A stretch of DNA of 64,000 nucleotides, from NCBI GenBank assembly GCA_933207985.1, contig OW240912.1, positions 367,438,872 to 367,502,871 of the forward strand, given 5' to 3'. This DNA is from Pelobates cultripes. Taxonomy: Eukaryota > Chordata > Amphibia > Anura > Pelobatidae. A program made the translations under genes and the position numbers. The notes below the pieces were generated by a model. The model did not search any database. It saw only the letters and a list, made by a program, of their open reading frames with translations, and was not told where the DNA came from. Position 1 is the stretch's first letter. Every line of letters starts with the position of its first letter. Shown piece after piece: positions 31,465 to 44,190 of the stretch.

Positions 31465-33820
31465 AGATATAATCCGACATTTTTTTGTTTCTCAATCTGC
31501 TTTCTGTATGTTATAGTACATATGTACTATCTAATATTGTATGTACTATTTAATATTTTCTCCCTCTGTCCCCAGTATCTAGTTTATTTTTTTTAATTAT
31601 TATTATTATTTGCTAAACATCAATGGAGGTGTTACGGGTTTTAGCTGCGTTATTTATGGTTTTCTTTTCTTTCGCTCATCTAAGTGTTGGTGTTATCGTG
31701 TTCCTATTTTTGAGCTCTTTGGTCCTTCATTCTCTTAAAGAAAGCAACAAAAAGGTGTCATATCGTGTTTCTTTCTGGTAAGTGGAGTAGGTCAAATAAA
31801 AAAAGTAAAAATTTTTTTTAACAAAAGTAGAAAAAAATTATCTCTGAATCTTTTTGCGTAGATTATTTGCGTAGCGTATCATCAAAACTGGAGGTAAATG
31901 ATCTAACTTTACAAATGAGTAAGTACACATTTAAGAGACTCGGGTGCACCCACTCACCTCTCTCACACTGTGGTATTGCTGTTAGCTATGGCGGTAGGCA
32001 AACGAAAATGTCACTTTCAGTACTGCTGGTGTCCTCATTAATAGTTTGCTTTTTGCTTGGGTTGCAATTATATATCAGATGTGTATAACTGTTATGGCAT
32101 CAGCAGTGAAACTATACTTGGATACTTTGAATAGACTCTGTTACCACAAGTCAAGACCTTTGTCCTACGGCCAGTCATGAAAGATAGTCTAAATTCAAAG
32201 CAGTCTTCATCTCCACCCCAGGGTGAGATTATTTTCTTAGAGTGTATGTTAAATTGAGTTTGTTATGGCTTTGTTATCAGTAAATGTAAACTTAAACCTT
32301 TCACTGTTTGCTCTTTTTGTTTCTCTGACAATATAGATCATTCTGAAATTTTGAGAATATGCAGATATTTTTTATTAAAATGTTAAAGACTACATTACCT
32401 CAGGAAAGAAGAACGTAGTAGCACATTCTTTATATGTAATTACTTTTTTATAAAGAATCATGCTTTCACAAAATTACTCATTCTTTTATGGCCACCAAGG
32501 TACGTCACCTTCCTGCAAGGAGAGGAATGACTTCATCTGAGATAATCATGTAAATTATATAATGCATTCAACATACAGATAAGATGGATTTGTATAATTT
32601 GAATCATTCTTTCAGTCTAATCATAGCATATCTGTTTCTCCAATAAGGCATGCTCAATATTTGAGTGGAACACCAAAAAAAAAAAAAAAACCATTAGCAG
32701 AAAGAAAAGAAGTTGCTGTAGATAAGAATTTGCCGTGTTGTGTGGGCAAGTACAGGCAGGTGTGCACTACCCTTGTGCTAGACACCATCCAAGAAAATAA
32801 AAGAAACAAATGCAGTAGCTTGCCAAATCACATTGATAAATATGAAAGTGATCCAAGAAAGCTTGGTCTCCAGGAGGGACCAATAAGGATTCGATTACGG
32901 GTATTTAAACTAGGGTTGTCAGTGGGTGTTTTATATGGAAGGTTGTTTACCATAGCACGTCATGCAATCACAAAAAATCCCCCAAGTAAGTCAGTGGTTC
33001 AACAAAACGCGTAGGGCATGTGAAGATTGGCATGATATTCATGCTCAGTGACGTTTGTGGTATGCTTTGACATTGCATTTTAAAATTACATGCAAAATAT
33101 GTATCGTGAACTATTGCATTATTTCGGATTGTATATGTACCGTACTCTTTTAGGATTGGTTGCATCTCTATTTTTCAACACATTTGCTGCACATGTATAT
33201 AGAACTATGGGAAAAGTCCCAAGAGAATGTTGTCTAGTTTGCCCTGAGTATATTTTAGTTTTAATACTGGGTGAGTGAGATTATTTCCACTGCACTGGCA
33301 TATCGTATTGCACTTGCTAATTGGCCTCTTCCAAAGAACTAAAAGAAACAGATGCAGTATTTTGACACATGACCTACATTGTCTCTGTGTCCAATGACCT
33401 ACTTCTTTTGCAAGTTAATATTTAAGGTGTCTGTTATATAAATGTGACATGTATACTAGCAGTGAATTATAGGTCCATAATGGTCTATTTGGAAATAACA
33501 TATAATCATTTTATCATGTTGTCAAATTGTTACCAGTTTTATAAGAGTCAGGGATTGTGATAGGACTTTTTCCATGACCATCATAATGGTTGGGTTCACA
33601 GTATTCTTTCTCCAGACATCAACGAGCATCCAAGTTTCTCTACTGCCTTACTCACATCCACCTATTGACTGCCACCTTTCACCCATCTCTAACTTCTTGT
33701 CTGGCCTTCCACATCCATATTGTATTTTATATACTCAGTTTAATAATTTAAGTAGGTGGACATCTGCCTCTGGATTATTGCCTGAAGTAAACCTCAAGCC
33801 CCACACAACAGAAACTATTG
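31465..33820. other. AT-rich stretch, no gene seen
   Basis: Mostly anonymous. An A-run lies at 32,672-32,690. Near 32,990-33,020 the phrase AACAAAACGCGTAGGGC resembles Penelope-type tails but is too short to call. A run ending in CTTTAGGATTGGTTGC has no known match. Confidence 0.4.
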
Positions 33821-33825
33821 TGAAA

Positions 33826-33950
33826 GGTCAGTGATTAGCGTGCCTTCTGCAGGCAGTATCTTAGATTTGAGGGTTTGATACTCAGCAAGTTCAACTTAAT
33901 CTTTCAACCTGATGTTGATTAAATTAGTAGTGTTCAGTTGGGTAATAAAT
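33826..33950 (+). mobile_element. putative tRNA-derived SINE fragment
   Basis: GGTCAGTGATTAGCGTGCC (about 33,827-33,845) resembles an A box of RNA polymerase III promoters and GGGTTTGATACTC (about 33,871-33,883) a B box, at tRNA-like spacing. The following AAATTAGTAGTG ... GGGTAATAAATG looks like a SINE body and tail. No poly(A) or target duplication was seen, and the boxes are diverged, so it is unlikely to be transcribed. Confidence 0.4.
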
Positions 33951-35940
33951 GTATATAAATTCCACAACATATTTAAAAAATGTACTCTTCATGGTTCAGA
34001 AAGTTTTGTGTCAATGCTATTATACCATTAATTAAATTGATGTCAGACGGGGTATACAAAAGGTCAGTTGTGTTTTGAGCAACTTTTTAACAAGGCAACT
34101 ACTTGCTTTTAGCTAGTAACATGAACATTAACCTTCCTTATAGAGGATATATCTATGTCATATTTTTATACTTTTTCTTGTGAATTTTCTTGGATATCTT
34201 AAAAAGCATTAGGACTTCATGGAAAAAACAACACTAAACCGTAAAAATAATGTTAGTGTTATTGTATATAATTTGGCAGCATTGCGGACTATAAGTAAAC
34301 AATGTTTGCAGTGGGTATTTCCTCTGATTTGTACTTTGTCCACTTTATCGAATAACCCAGCATCCTGTTTGCCCTGTATTTCACTTCTAACTATATAAAT
34401 CCCCCGACTTGTTTTCTAGAAACACTTGTGCTTCCTTTCATGCAAAATAAATATGTGCTTAAAATATACAGTCGAAATCAGAGCAAATGTGAAAATAAAA
34501 TAACTTTTTTTTTTAATACATTATAAGCATGCGGCATTAAAACAAGACTATATTTTTTCTTTACAGCATGAAGTCTATTTCTGTACTATGGTATGGCATA
34601 ATGTTGGAACCATATAGGATTCTGGGATCCATTTTTTTAAACTGGCATTCTATGGAGTGGAAACAAAAACTTTGTTTTTATCATCAAACATCTGTATGAC
34701 AGGTCATTAAATATTTTCATATCACCACACACAGGTTAACTAATGTATATCAGAAATATTATATATATAAAAAACTCAGCAAAGCTACAAAATGAGTAAT
34801 CATCAGCATTGTATGGAAATAATCTATAGATGAAACATAAATTAATATTACACATGTTTTAAAAGCAAGCTGAAACTGTAATAATTCCCTGCTTAATAAA
34901 AGAGACATTGGAGGTGTAAAAATGGTCTCATTCGTACTCCTATTTGCAAAAGGTTTGTGCTCACTCGCATTTTCTGTTACTTCATACTTTAAACATTGGT
35001 GACTTTATTTCTACCATTTCTACCATATTTCACTAATTTTGTCAGAAAAAGATTTTCGAAAAAGAAAAGATGCACTTTTGCACCTCTTTCTTATATGCAG
35101 GAAACAACTAATTTGTGAACGAAAATAAAAAAAGAAGTGTCAGATAAAACAGCCCAAAAAGTGAACACAACACATTGCTCAATCCCCATTGAGATGACCC
35201 TCATCTACACCAACTCTCCCCTTATGGGAGTGTGGCGAGTGTCTCTTCCACAATTTTAACTATTATTGAGAAACATATTAGTTCTTGTATAATTACAAAC
35301 AGATTTCTCAATAGTGTGCAAAGCTAAGAACATTTTGACACATTGAATTTCCCATGATGCTGAGCAAGCACTGGTAAAGGAGCATGGAAGATTTAACAGC
35401 AGTTGTAGATGATACTATTAGTGTTTCTTTCATTTTCAACATACACGGCAGGTGCATCAAAAATTTGTAGTTTATTTATTTTTTACAGAAGCAGGGTGGA
35501 AAGAAAAGGAAAGACGTATCAAGACTAAACCAAATGCTAATCTGGGGCAAAGCGCTAAGTATGAAGTAATCACCATGGAAACCAATAGAATGCATCTGTT
35601 TAGCCTTGATAACTTTCTCCTATAGGCTCTAAACATATCCATGTAGACATTAGATACAGCTAAAATATAAATTATATGAATTTTGAGCTCTTAATCGACA
35701 AGGTTAGCTTTTAAAGTATATAGGTAAACTGGCCAAATATGTGGCCAATTTCTATCTTCTTTTAATTTATTTACACTTTTTCTGTATTAAATCCAGGTTT
35801 TTTAACAAAGACTGAATTAATCCTTTTTTTTTTTATTTTATTGCGTTAAAATTCATACATACTAACAATGCTAGGGCATCTTCCATTAGATATGGCACTT
35901 CACAGCTCAGAGATGAACACATTGAAATCTGATTAAACTG
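33951..35940. other. AT-rich unique-looking stretch
   Basis: Two kilobases with no recognisable repeat, coding frame or RNA. Could be intronic or intergenic host sequence. Confidence 0.5.
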
Positions 35941-35944
35941 AGCT

Positions 35945-36140
35945 GTATTAGCAAAGTGATGTAGATGTAAAAAACAGATCAAATTTGTATCTTGTAATAC
36001 CTTTTTATTGGACTAAGATTTTTTTAATGACAAGCTTTCGGGAGAACCTCCCTTTCTCAAGTCTAAAGCATTTCTGAACAAGACGACACATAGAATTCAA
36101 AGTTGAGTTGTTATACAGGGGTTAAGTGACATGAGTTCAG
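35945..36140 (-). mobile_element. Penelope-like tail, inverted copy A
   Basis: The block from GTATTAGCAAAGTGATGTAG to GAATTCAAAGTTGAGTTG and TACAGGGGTTAAGTGACATG is an inverse copy of 36,505-36,547 plus 37,329-37,500. The minus strand at 36,063-36,028 reads GACTTGAGAAAGGGAGG, a short hairpin, then CCCGAAAGCTTGTCA, the layout of a Penelope hammerhead-like motif. Sequence beyond is a long tail seen in many frog repeats. Confidence 0.65.
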
Positions 36141-36500
36141 ATAATACACAGGTTTGATGGAAAATAGACACCATTCTCAAAGATGGTCGTAAACATCTTG
36201 GGTGAAGATCGCAGAGTGAGGGGGGAGAGGGAGAAAAAAACAAGCAGACAGTGCAGAAGATGGTGCTAGAAGGGGAGAATAAAAACAAAATAATTACTTA
36301 CATTAAGAATGCATGAATTCCCAAGAGTTATAGGATATGCATACACAGACACCCACACCCACTCACACAAGTATACACAAGTAGTGTATATGTACAAGTA
36401 TACACAAGTACATACATAATATACACAAGTACATACAACAATATACATATAAATACAACCAAATGCACAAATATATGTACATGCAAATCTATAATGTGTC
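36141..36500. repeat. spacer between inverted Penelope tails, with microsatellite
   Basis: Contains a purine-rich part (36,205-36,300) and a GTATACAA/TACACAAG microsatellite (36,330-36,480). No coding remnant of reverse transcriptase or GIY-YIG nuclease was seen. Confidence 0.6.
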
Positions 36501-36547
36501 TTAAATCTGTGTCTTATCTGCACTCATGTCGCTTTAACCCCTGTATC

Positions 36548-37320
36548 CAGTGGCGTACACATGACCCATGGGGCCCCAGTGCGAAAATTGATCCATGCCC
36601 CCCTGCCCCGCGCGCACGCGCGCACGCGGGCCAGGGCCGCCACACATGGTGGCGGGCACCTGGTCACAGGGTTTGCAGGGCTGCGACCCCTGAGACCGCG
36701 GTATGTACACCAGTGCATGCATGCACACACTTAAAGGACCACTACAGACACCCAGATCACATCAGCTCAATGAAGTGGTCTAAGTGCCAGGTCCCTCTAG
36801 TTCTAACCTTGCAGCTGAAAACATAGCAGTTTCAGAGAAACTGCTATGTTTCACTGAGGGTTAATTCAGCCCCTAGTGGCTGTCTCATTCACAGCCGCTA
36901 GAGGAGCTTCCGCGATTCTTACTGTGAAAATCACAGTGAGAAGACACTGAACGTCCATAGGAAAGTGTTGAGTAATGCTTTCATATGGGCGGTTTGAATG
37001 CTCTTGCCGCGCATGCGCATTCGGAGCTGAGAGGCCGATGGATCCCCAGCGCCAAGGGAGTCCGGCGCTGGAGAAAGGTAAGTGCTGAAGACACACACAC
37101 ACACTGTCACGAACAGACGCATACACACTAGCTAACAGACACACACATTTACTGACAGAGACACACTCAGCAACAGACATACATACACACTCACTTACAA
37201 AACATACACTCTCAGGAGAAGAGGCTGGCCACAGTGGCATACATACCGGGTCGCAGGGAGTCTGGGCCCCCTGGTCGGCTGGGCCCGGTCGCAGCCGCGA
37301 CCCCGGTATGTAAGCCCCTG
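36548..37320. mobile_element. hAT-type element in the Penelope tail, 8-bp duplication
   Basis: CCTGTATC flanks it exactly at 36,540-36,547 and 37,321-37,328. Ends are CAGTGGCGTACA at left and, inverted, CAGGGGCTTACATACC at right. Copies of the CAGTGGC(A/G)TACA word at 36,548 and 37,232 and an inverse one at 36,705 suggest internal rearrangement or a second copy. Copy A shows the uninterrupted target. A similar end is at 55,961. A partial T2 MITE and a CA array lie inside. Confidence 0.8.
36735..37080. mobile_element. T2 MITE, right end missing, nested in hAT
   Basis: TTAA at 36,731-36,734 is followed by AGGACCACTACAGACACCCA and by the GAAACTGCTATGTTT and CTAGTGGCTGTCTCATTCAC blocks of the subfamily at 45,523. 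After GCGCTGGAGAAAGGTAAG (37,064-37,081) the similarity ends in a CA array (37,090-37,205). No TTAA right end. Confidence 0.75.
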
Positions 37321-37511
37321 CCTGTATCACAACTCAACTTTGAATTCTATGTGTCGTCTTTACTCAGAAATGCTTCAGACTTGAGAAAGGGAGGTTCTCC
37401 CGAAAGCTTGTCATTAAAAAATTATGTTAGTCCAATAAAAAAAAATATTACAAGATACAAGCTTTATCTGTTTTTTACATCTACGTCACTGGACTAATAC
37501 GGCTACAATCT

Positions 37512-39654
37512 CTGCTTAGCTAAGTGACAGAGACTGGCCAGATTGGAGTAACGAATAATAGGGGAATAAAGGAACACATAAATAGGTATTTATTTAGGAA
37601 TTTTAATGAAAATGGTGATGGAAATTCTCACTGCGTGTACAAATTTAATTTTGTTCCAATGTTAGGGGACAAAGCAGAACGACCAGTAGAAGTTATAGAT
37701 ACCAATGGAGCAGGTGATGAGAATTGCGTTAAGAGGGATGTTATTTTGCCTTTCTTTTATGTTAAACTTAATTTTACCATCATTATTATACACCCAAATA
37801 CACTCACTTGCAAAATCAAAAAGTAAAAGATTCCAATACATTAATATAAATTACGCTGGATATTTTGATTGAAAGCCTGTACCTTCAGTCCATGTGATTA
37901 GTTATTTGATATGATAATATTTATTCACTTAACCGGTTAACTGTTGTGAATTGACAAAGTAATTCCAAATTTAAGTCAAAATAGAGATACAAGAAAAATC
38001 GTGCAACTGAGTTACAATACCAGTTTGGCACTTTTTGATATTCTTTTTTTTTTTTTATCAATTCTTACTATCTATAATTCCTTACTACATACCCTGTACA
38101 ATTCCTTACTACATACCCTGTTCAGGTAAGCTATTATATATATATATATATGATTTTGTTTGTTTCCTCCTGTAAAATTGCTTACTTATTAGTCAAATGC
38201 TGTATAATAAACCATAAGCACCATAAAAACTATTTTGATGTGGTGCACAATCAATTTGAAGTCAATTAGCTAAATTGAACGAAATTTTCCAGTGACACCA
38301 ATATGTAAACCCCAACTTGTTGAAAAATCACATCCTTAAAACTGACAAAGCATCATGGGAAATATAGTTTTAAAAAACCTGGTGATCTATCTTTGGCCAC
38401 CTCGGCTGTAATCTATAATATGAGAACACCTGTAGATGATGTATACACAAATAAGCATTAATCTTGAATAGAGCGGAACTGCAATCAAATATGAGTAAAA
38501 TATTCTTAGATAAAAACATGTATCCCTTTATGTATAGCAAGCAACTAGCTTTACGTATGTTTTAATTGATTTCAAAATTTTATGAGAGTATCACATGGTA
38601 GAATTCAGGGATAATTAGTAAAATACAGTATATTTGACAGTCTAGTTTCTAGAATTCACAATGTATTTTGGAATCCTATTTGGAGAATTGGATGGTATTT
38701 TTAAAAGATAGGTTTTTTTTTAAACCACTGTCCTTAGTTGCTTGGAAATAGTATTAAATTGTCATATCTCAAATGACCGGAGTTTGAATGTTGCTATATT
38801 AGATATTTGGAAGCTATTGTATTTTGTAGCAAAGTATGCGGAGTGATTGCTGCACAAGTAGTCATTGCTCAAAATGTATTCAAATAAAAGTTCTGCTACC
38901 GTTACATTTTAGTACTTAAAAAAAAAGACAAAAATACATTCCAGTTATATATACTAAACAGAAATATATGATATGATTCATTTTTTTACCTTTTGTATTA
39001 ATAAATAAAATCCAGGATTATAGTAGAGATGAACAAAATGTAAATGCTGCTTTGAAATTCAGATTAATTAATCTGTTCTATTGTAGAAATCTATTTAACT
39101 CAGAGAAAATACATAGTATGTTTCACCTTGCTTTTGGATTGCTTGAAACCTTACATGTCCACAGATCATTTTTATGAATATCCAATATATAATTTCCAAT
39201 AATTTCAAAATTTTCACTAAACGTTTTGCAATTCTAACCTGTTGACGTTCTCATGCCGTCTTGTCCTCTGTCCTATTCTTTTTAGATAGCACTGGGAAAA
39301 TGTTCTGTTAGATTGGTGTATGTTCTGCTCCCGTGTAAGTATTCCTCCATTGAACTTTAGTATCTCTAACAAATGGTCATAATATTGGCACTTTATAGAG
39401 AAATATTACCTCCAATTTCACCATCTATAGAGTCTTTCTAACCATATATATGATGTAATTCCTTTATATATTGTTGATGGACAGTCATAGGTATTGTTCA
39501 TTGTAAATACATGTATAAATAAATGCTATTAGTAAATACATAAAACAAATAGCAAGACTCAAAAAGTAGGAAGGCTTAATAAAATATATACCGCACAGCA
39601 ATAATTATGCTAATTATGCAGTATTTTTTTTCCAATTTTTTTTAGAAAATGGCG

Positions 39655-39717
<63 letters not shown>

Positions 39718-40755
39718 GTTATAGTTATAGATACAAAAACATTAAAAATCATATATATGGATGCCAAAGGATAACTGTAATGGATTCTTCTGCCACTCAA
39801 AGAAATGGGAAAAAAAGTATAACTTTTTCTAAATGACATTCTCCTCTCCATCTGCCTTTCTACACTTGGTTATTTGCATAGTTTTCTACTTTACTCATTT
39901 GACACAATTTCACCACCCCTTCTGTATCTGCTTATTGTTCCCAAAATATAGTTTGTGAAACTTTAGCTTTAGTGTGCTATGACTCAGTCTTAGTATTCAT
40001 GCTAAAACCTCCACTGATTCATCATGACTGGACCCGAAGCTGTCGCCCACAATTTTTTCTCTAACATTTCATCTCACATTTAATGATATGAGCCTGTACT
40101 CACAGCAAAGATAACCAAGGCTGCATTTGGCAGGCGGTAGCATCCCAATAACTGTGTCAGCAATTATTACAATCTTTAAGAGTTTTTCAATTTATTCTAA
40201 TATTTGTTTCCTGCTTCACTTCTGCTCTCGAAGTCTGCATTTTCTTTCCTTTATTATGACAGCCTTAATACCTGTTTCAAAGAACAAACCCCAGTATTTT
40301 TTTTCCAATGACTTCATGTAACTGTCTTTCTCTGAATATTAATAAAGTTTGTTTAAGAAACGCAGACAAACATGAATTGAAAAGAAGAGCATTTTAGCAA
40401 ATGTAAAACTAAAAATTGTAAAAATGTATCAGTTCAGGAGAAAGTCGGTGACAATGCTGAAGTTAGACATGATCATTGATTTACAACCTGCCTTAATATC
40501 AGACGCCATCATTAATTATAGAATCGATATTCAAGGATCATGAGGTTAAGACAAAAAAAATGAAATATTTCCGATTTCTTTATTTCTTTTTCCCCAATAC
40601 TTGGTGGTAGTGCCATGTCTGTAGCTCAAAACATTGAATATAATGCAGAAAAAAACTGGCCACCTAGATTATGTTAGTAAAGTTCATTTGACCACCTAGA
40701 TTATGTTAGTAAAGTTTGCATACTTAAAGAGACATCATAAGCAACACAACCACTA
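37512..40755. other. AT-rich unique-looking stretch, no gene seen
   Basis: Over 3 kb with no recognisable TE. Contains a (TA)n run (38,135-38,151) and a longer one at about 39,657-39,715, plus a T-run at 38,046-38,058. A 100-codon open frame at 37,524-37,826 matches nothing I know. The short direct repeat TTCCTTACTACATACCCTGT occurs twice at 38,080-38,122. ACCACCTAGATTATGTTAGT is likewise repeated near 40,660-40,710. Confidence 0.45.
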
Positions 40756-40763
40756 CATGTTAA

Positions 40764-41354
40764 AGGGACACTATAGTCACCAAAACAACTACAGCTTATT
40801 GAATTTGTTCTGGTGAGTAGAATCATCACCTTCACGCTTTTTGCTGTAAACCCTGTCTTTTCAGAGAAAATGCAGTGTTTACATTACAGCCTATTGATAA
40901 CTTCACTGGCCACTCCTCAGATAGCTGTTAGAGATCCTTCCTGGGTCATGGCTGCCTAAAATGCATCCAAACATTCAGTGTCTCCTCCCTCTGCATGCAG
41001 ACACTGAACTTTCCTCATATACCTTCATTGATTCAATTCATCTCTATGAGGAGATGCTGATTGGCCATGGTTGTGTTTGAAATGTGCTGGCTCAGCCCCT
41101 GATCTGCCTCTTTGTCAGTCTCAGCCAATCTTGTGGGGAATCATTGTGATTGGATCAGGCTACCACTTCTGCTGATGTCAGCAGGCAGTGGGCAGGTCAA
41201 AAGGAAACAGTGGCAAAGCCAGCAGCTTCAGGCTTACATACAAATAAGATTTACTATATTTAGGGAGGCATGAGGGGACCAGGGGGCAAGGTGGTGGTTT
41301 TAACCCTATAGGGTCAGTAATACATGTTTGTGTTCCTGACCCTATAGTGATCCT
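40764..41354. mobile_element. T2/Kolobok-type MITE, complete, inverse orientation
   Basis: TTAA at 40,760-40,763 and 41,355-41,358. The left end AGGGACACTATAGTCACC equals the inverse of the right end of 15,431-16,011, and the right end inverts that element's left end. Same subfamily, opposite orientation, 591 bp against 581 bp. Confidence 0.85.
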
Positions 41355-41358
41355 TTAA

Positions 41359-42170
41359 AGAAAGCATGTAGGCACCATAACAACTTCACCTCAATGACCT
41401 TACCTTAAAAAGTTAATCCATTTATGAATGAATGAACACCAGAGTTGTCCAGATAGTGTCTGTCTGCTCGGCCGCTTTTTGCCTGCATCAATCCCCAGTT
41501 TTAATTCAGAAGCTTCACACTGGACGCCAGTGATAGGATAAGAGAGCCAGCTGTCTTTCTCAGCCTATCACTGGCCTCCTATTGAGTAAAATGCACGCGA
41601 ATGGTATGTACCTTTCTTGTGCATTTTTTCTCAATTACAATCCAGTGATAGGCTGAGGGCCTTCGCTGTTTGGAGCTATAACTCCATAAAATCTAACAAC
41701 GCCTGATACCAGAGATCTCATATACCAACTGTAGATATCCAAGGCTAAAGTGCCCTACATCTGAGGTTTTAGTCTCCAGATCCCTCTAGCAATGTCTATG
41801 CCTTGGTTTATTATCCAGATCTGCTGCAACTCTTCCCTGGTCCACAGTTGGGCAGCAGTATCTGTTGTGGTTCTACTCACATTTGGATGAGAACCTTATC
41901 CAGTCTTTGATCAGTTGGTGTTATCAAAGTGTTTGGTAGATTTGGGCATTCATTTTTGGATGAATAAATTTTCGGCAACGGACGAATACAAATTACAATA
42001 AATGAAACAACAAGCAAATTGCTTGTTGGATGATTTTTTTTCCTGAACTGTTTGTTCCTTTAATTACAAGCAAGCAAGTGTTCCCTCCATGTAATTTGCT
42101 TATTTAAAAATATAAGCGGTTGGGAGCTTTAAAAACCCACCATGCAACCTCACTCAAAGAGTAGAAAGGC
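41359..42170. other. no clear feature; probable old repeat
   Basis: Begins AGAAAGCATGTAGGCACC directly after the T2 element. The parts GCCAGTGATAGGATAAGAGA and CCAGTGATAGGCTGAGG are an inverted/direct pair suggesting an older T2-like element. Nothing coding. Confidence 0.35.
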
Positions 42171-42774
42171 TTAAAGCGGCACTGTCATGGCCGAATCCTG
42201 GGTTTTTTTTTAAGCCCCCTCCGGCCTCCACTACATCTAACTGACACCCTAGTCACCCCCAAATGCCCATAAGCCCCCACATTACCTATTTTGTATTCCT
42301 TATTTTCTGCCCTGATCTATATTCAGGGCACCGCCATCTTTGTGTGGGTAGATGAAGTCCCTGTGGGACACGTCATCTGCCCTCACTAGATAGACTGTGA
42401 GATTCCCGCACATGCCCAGTGAAACACCTGGACATGCGAACGGGAATTTCATCTATTCATTCATTCATCAGAAAGATGAATGAGTTTATAGAAATGTCAG
42501 CCGAACAAACTAACACTGAATATCTATGTATCATTGTTTGTTTGTTCAGTTTATTACAAGGAGGGCGCTACCGGCATGCAGCTCCCTCCTTGTAATATGT
42601 AAAGATAAAAGCGGTGCTCCCCACCACTTCCTAAGCCCCCCAGTCCCCCCCTCACTCTATGGGGGTCAATATGACCCCCATAATAGCATTAGGGAGATTA
42701 AAATCTCCCCTATGCCCTACTCACTATAACGCGAGTAGGGGCATGTTTGGTAAAACAAAAAAAAAAAACTATTG

Positions 42775-43235
42775 GCCCCCACCCCTAAACGACGGGTGGG
42801 GGCCCTAAAGTAAAATAAGGGGGAGACCTAAAGTCCCCCCCCGGCCCCCACCCCTGCGCGGTGGGTGGGGGTCATAATGATAATGGGGGGGGACCTACTG
42901 CCCCCCCCGGCCCCCACCCCTGGGCGGCGGGTGGGGTCCATAATGATAATGAGGGGGGGGAACCTACTGTCCACCCCCCTCCGGCCCCCACCCCTGGGCG
43001 GTGGGTGGGGGCCATAAAGACAATGAGGGGGGGACACCTACTGTCCTCCCCCCGGCCCCCACCCCCGGGCGGCGGGTGGGGGCCATAATGATAATGAGGG
43101 GGGGGACCTACTGTCCACCCTCCTCCGGCCCCCACCCCTGGGTGGCGGATGGGGGCCATAAAGATAATGAGGGGGGACACCTACTGTCCTCCCCCCCGGC
43201 CCCCTCTCCTGGGCGGTGGGTGGGGGCCCCTAAGT
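42775..43235. repeat. GC-rich minisatellite, left arm
   Basis: About six units of 70-85 bp containing GGTGGGGGCCATAA(T/A)GA, AATGAGGGGGGGAC and CCTACTGTCC, each with a G-run and a C-run. Confidence 0.9.
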
Positions 43236-43695
43236 CAATTCCCCCCCCACAAGGTGACTAAGGGTCCCCAAGCCCCTAGTCACCCACCCCCCTACCCAAA
43301 TAAAAAGTCCCTACCTACCCCTCTCACCCTAAAACATAGTGAGGGGGGAATGAAGTAACTAACCTGTAAAATAAAATTAAACTTACCATTCGACGTCTTC
43401 TTTTTTCTCAAATCTTCATTTTTCAGCTCCAAAAAAGGCCAAATAAAAAACCATCATAACCATCGAACTAAAAAAAAAAAAAATCCTGAGCGCAAAAAAA
43501 AAAACCTGACGAATAAGAAAAAACCGAGCGCAAAAAAATAATCCATCTTCACCCATGGAGGGCTCCGCGCAGACTGAGCTCCGCAGGGCGGGGGAAGGCT
43601 TATAAAGCCTTGCCCCGCCCTGCAATTAGGCTAAGAACACTCTGATTGGTGGGTTTAAGCCAATCAGAGTGCTCTTTGTCATTTTACACAATTCA

Positions 43696-43807
43696 AAAGA
43701 ACTTTCCCACGCTGTGTAAAATGACACAGAGCACTGTGATTGGATGGCTTGAAATCCATCCAATCACAGTGCTCTGTGTCATTTTACACAGCGTGGGAAA
43801 GTTCTTT
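43696..43807. repeat. perfect 52-bp hairpin
   Basis: Arms 43,696-43,747 and 43,756-43,807 are exact inverse complements around an 8-bp spacer (CTTGAAAT). The arms contain TGTAAAATGACACAGAGCAC, shared in diverged form with 16,600-16,740. Confidence 0.95.
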
Positions 43808-43814
43808 GGGGCTG

Positions 43815-44190
43815 GAGGGGGGGTGGACAGTAGGTACCTCCCTTAATTATCATTATGGCCCCCACCCGCCGCCCAGGGGTGGGGGCCGTAAGGAGGATGG
43901 AGAGTAGGACCCCCCCTCATTATCATTTGGCCCCCACCCGCCGCCCACGGGTGGGGGCGGAGTGGGTGGACAGTAGGTCCCCCCCCATTGTCTTTATGGC
44001 CCCCACCCGCTGCCCAGGGGTGGGGGCCGGAGGGGGGGTGGACAGTAGGTCCCCCCCCCTCATTATCATTATGGCCCCCACCCGCCGCCCAGGGGTGGGA
44101 GCCGTAGGGGGGGTGGACAGTAGGTAGGTCCCCCCCCCTCATTATCATTATGGCCCCCACCCGTCGTTTAGGGGTGGGGGCCAATAGTTT
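43815..44190. repeat. GC-rich minisatellite, right arm
   Basis: About five units inverse to those of the left arm (GGTGGACAGTAGGT, ATTATCATTATGGCCCCCAC). Unit number differs between arms. Confidence 0.9.

Larger units (their letters stand above)
36505..37500 (+). mobile_element. Penelope-like tail, copy B, split by a hAT element
   Basis: Copy B begins near CTCATGTCGCTTTAACCCC and continues after the hAT insertion with ACAACTCAACTTTGAATTC, reaching GGACTAATACGGCTACAATC at 37,492-37,511. At 37,378-37,412 it carries GACTTGAGAAAGGGAGG, hairpin, CCCGAAAGCTTGTC. It is the inverse of copy A. Tails in inverted pairs are a known outcome of Penelope insertion. Confidence 0.65.

Noticed and set aside
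32990..33020. Third Penelope/hammerhead-like motif (AAAACGCGTAGGG)
   Set aside because: Only the last part resembles the motif; the TGANGA half and stem II could not be identified.
36711..36715. Right end of a short (about 168-bp) hAT MITE starting at 36,548
   Set aside because: The inverted CAGTG-type end at 36,705-36,715 has no matching 8-bp duplication, whereas the end at 37,320 does (CCTGTATC), so the longer element is preferred.
37524..37826. 100-codon open frame as a host exon
   Set aside because: No similarity recognised, no splice-site pair fitting the frame, and the length is expected by chance in AT-rich DNA.
42828..43358. Pro/Gly/His-rich open frames in both directions
   Set aside because: Translations of the GC-rich minisatellite.
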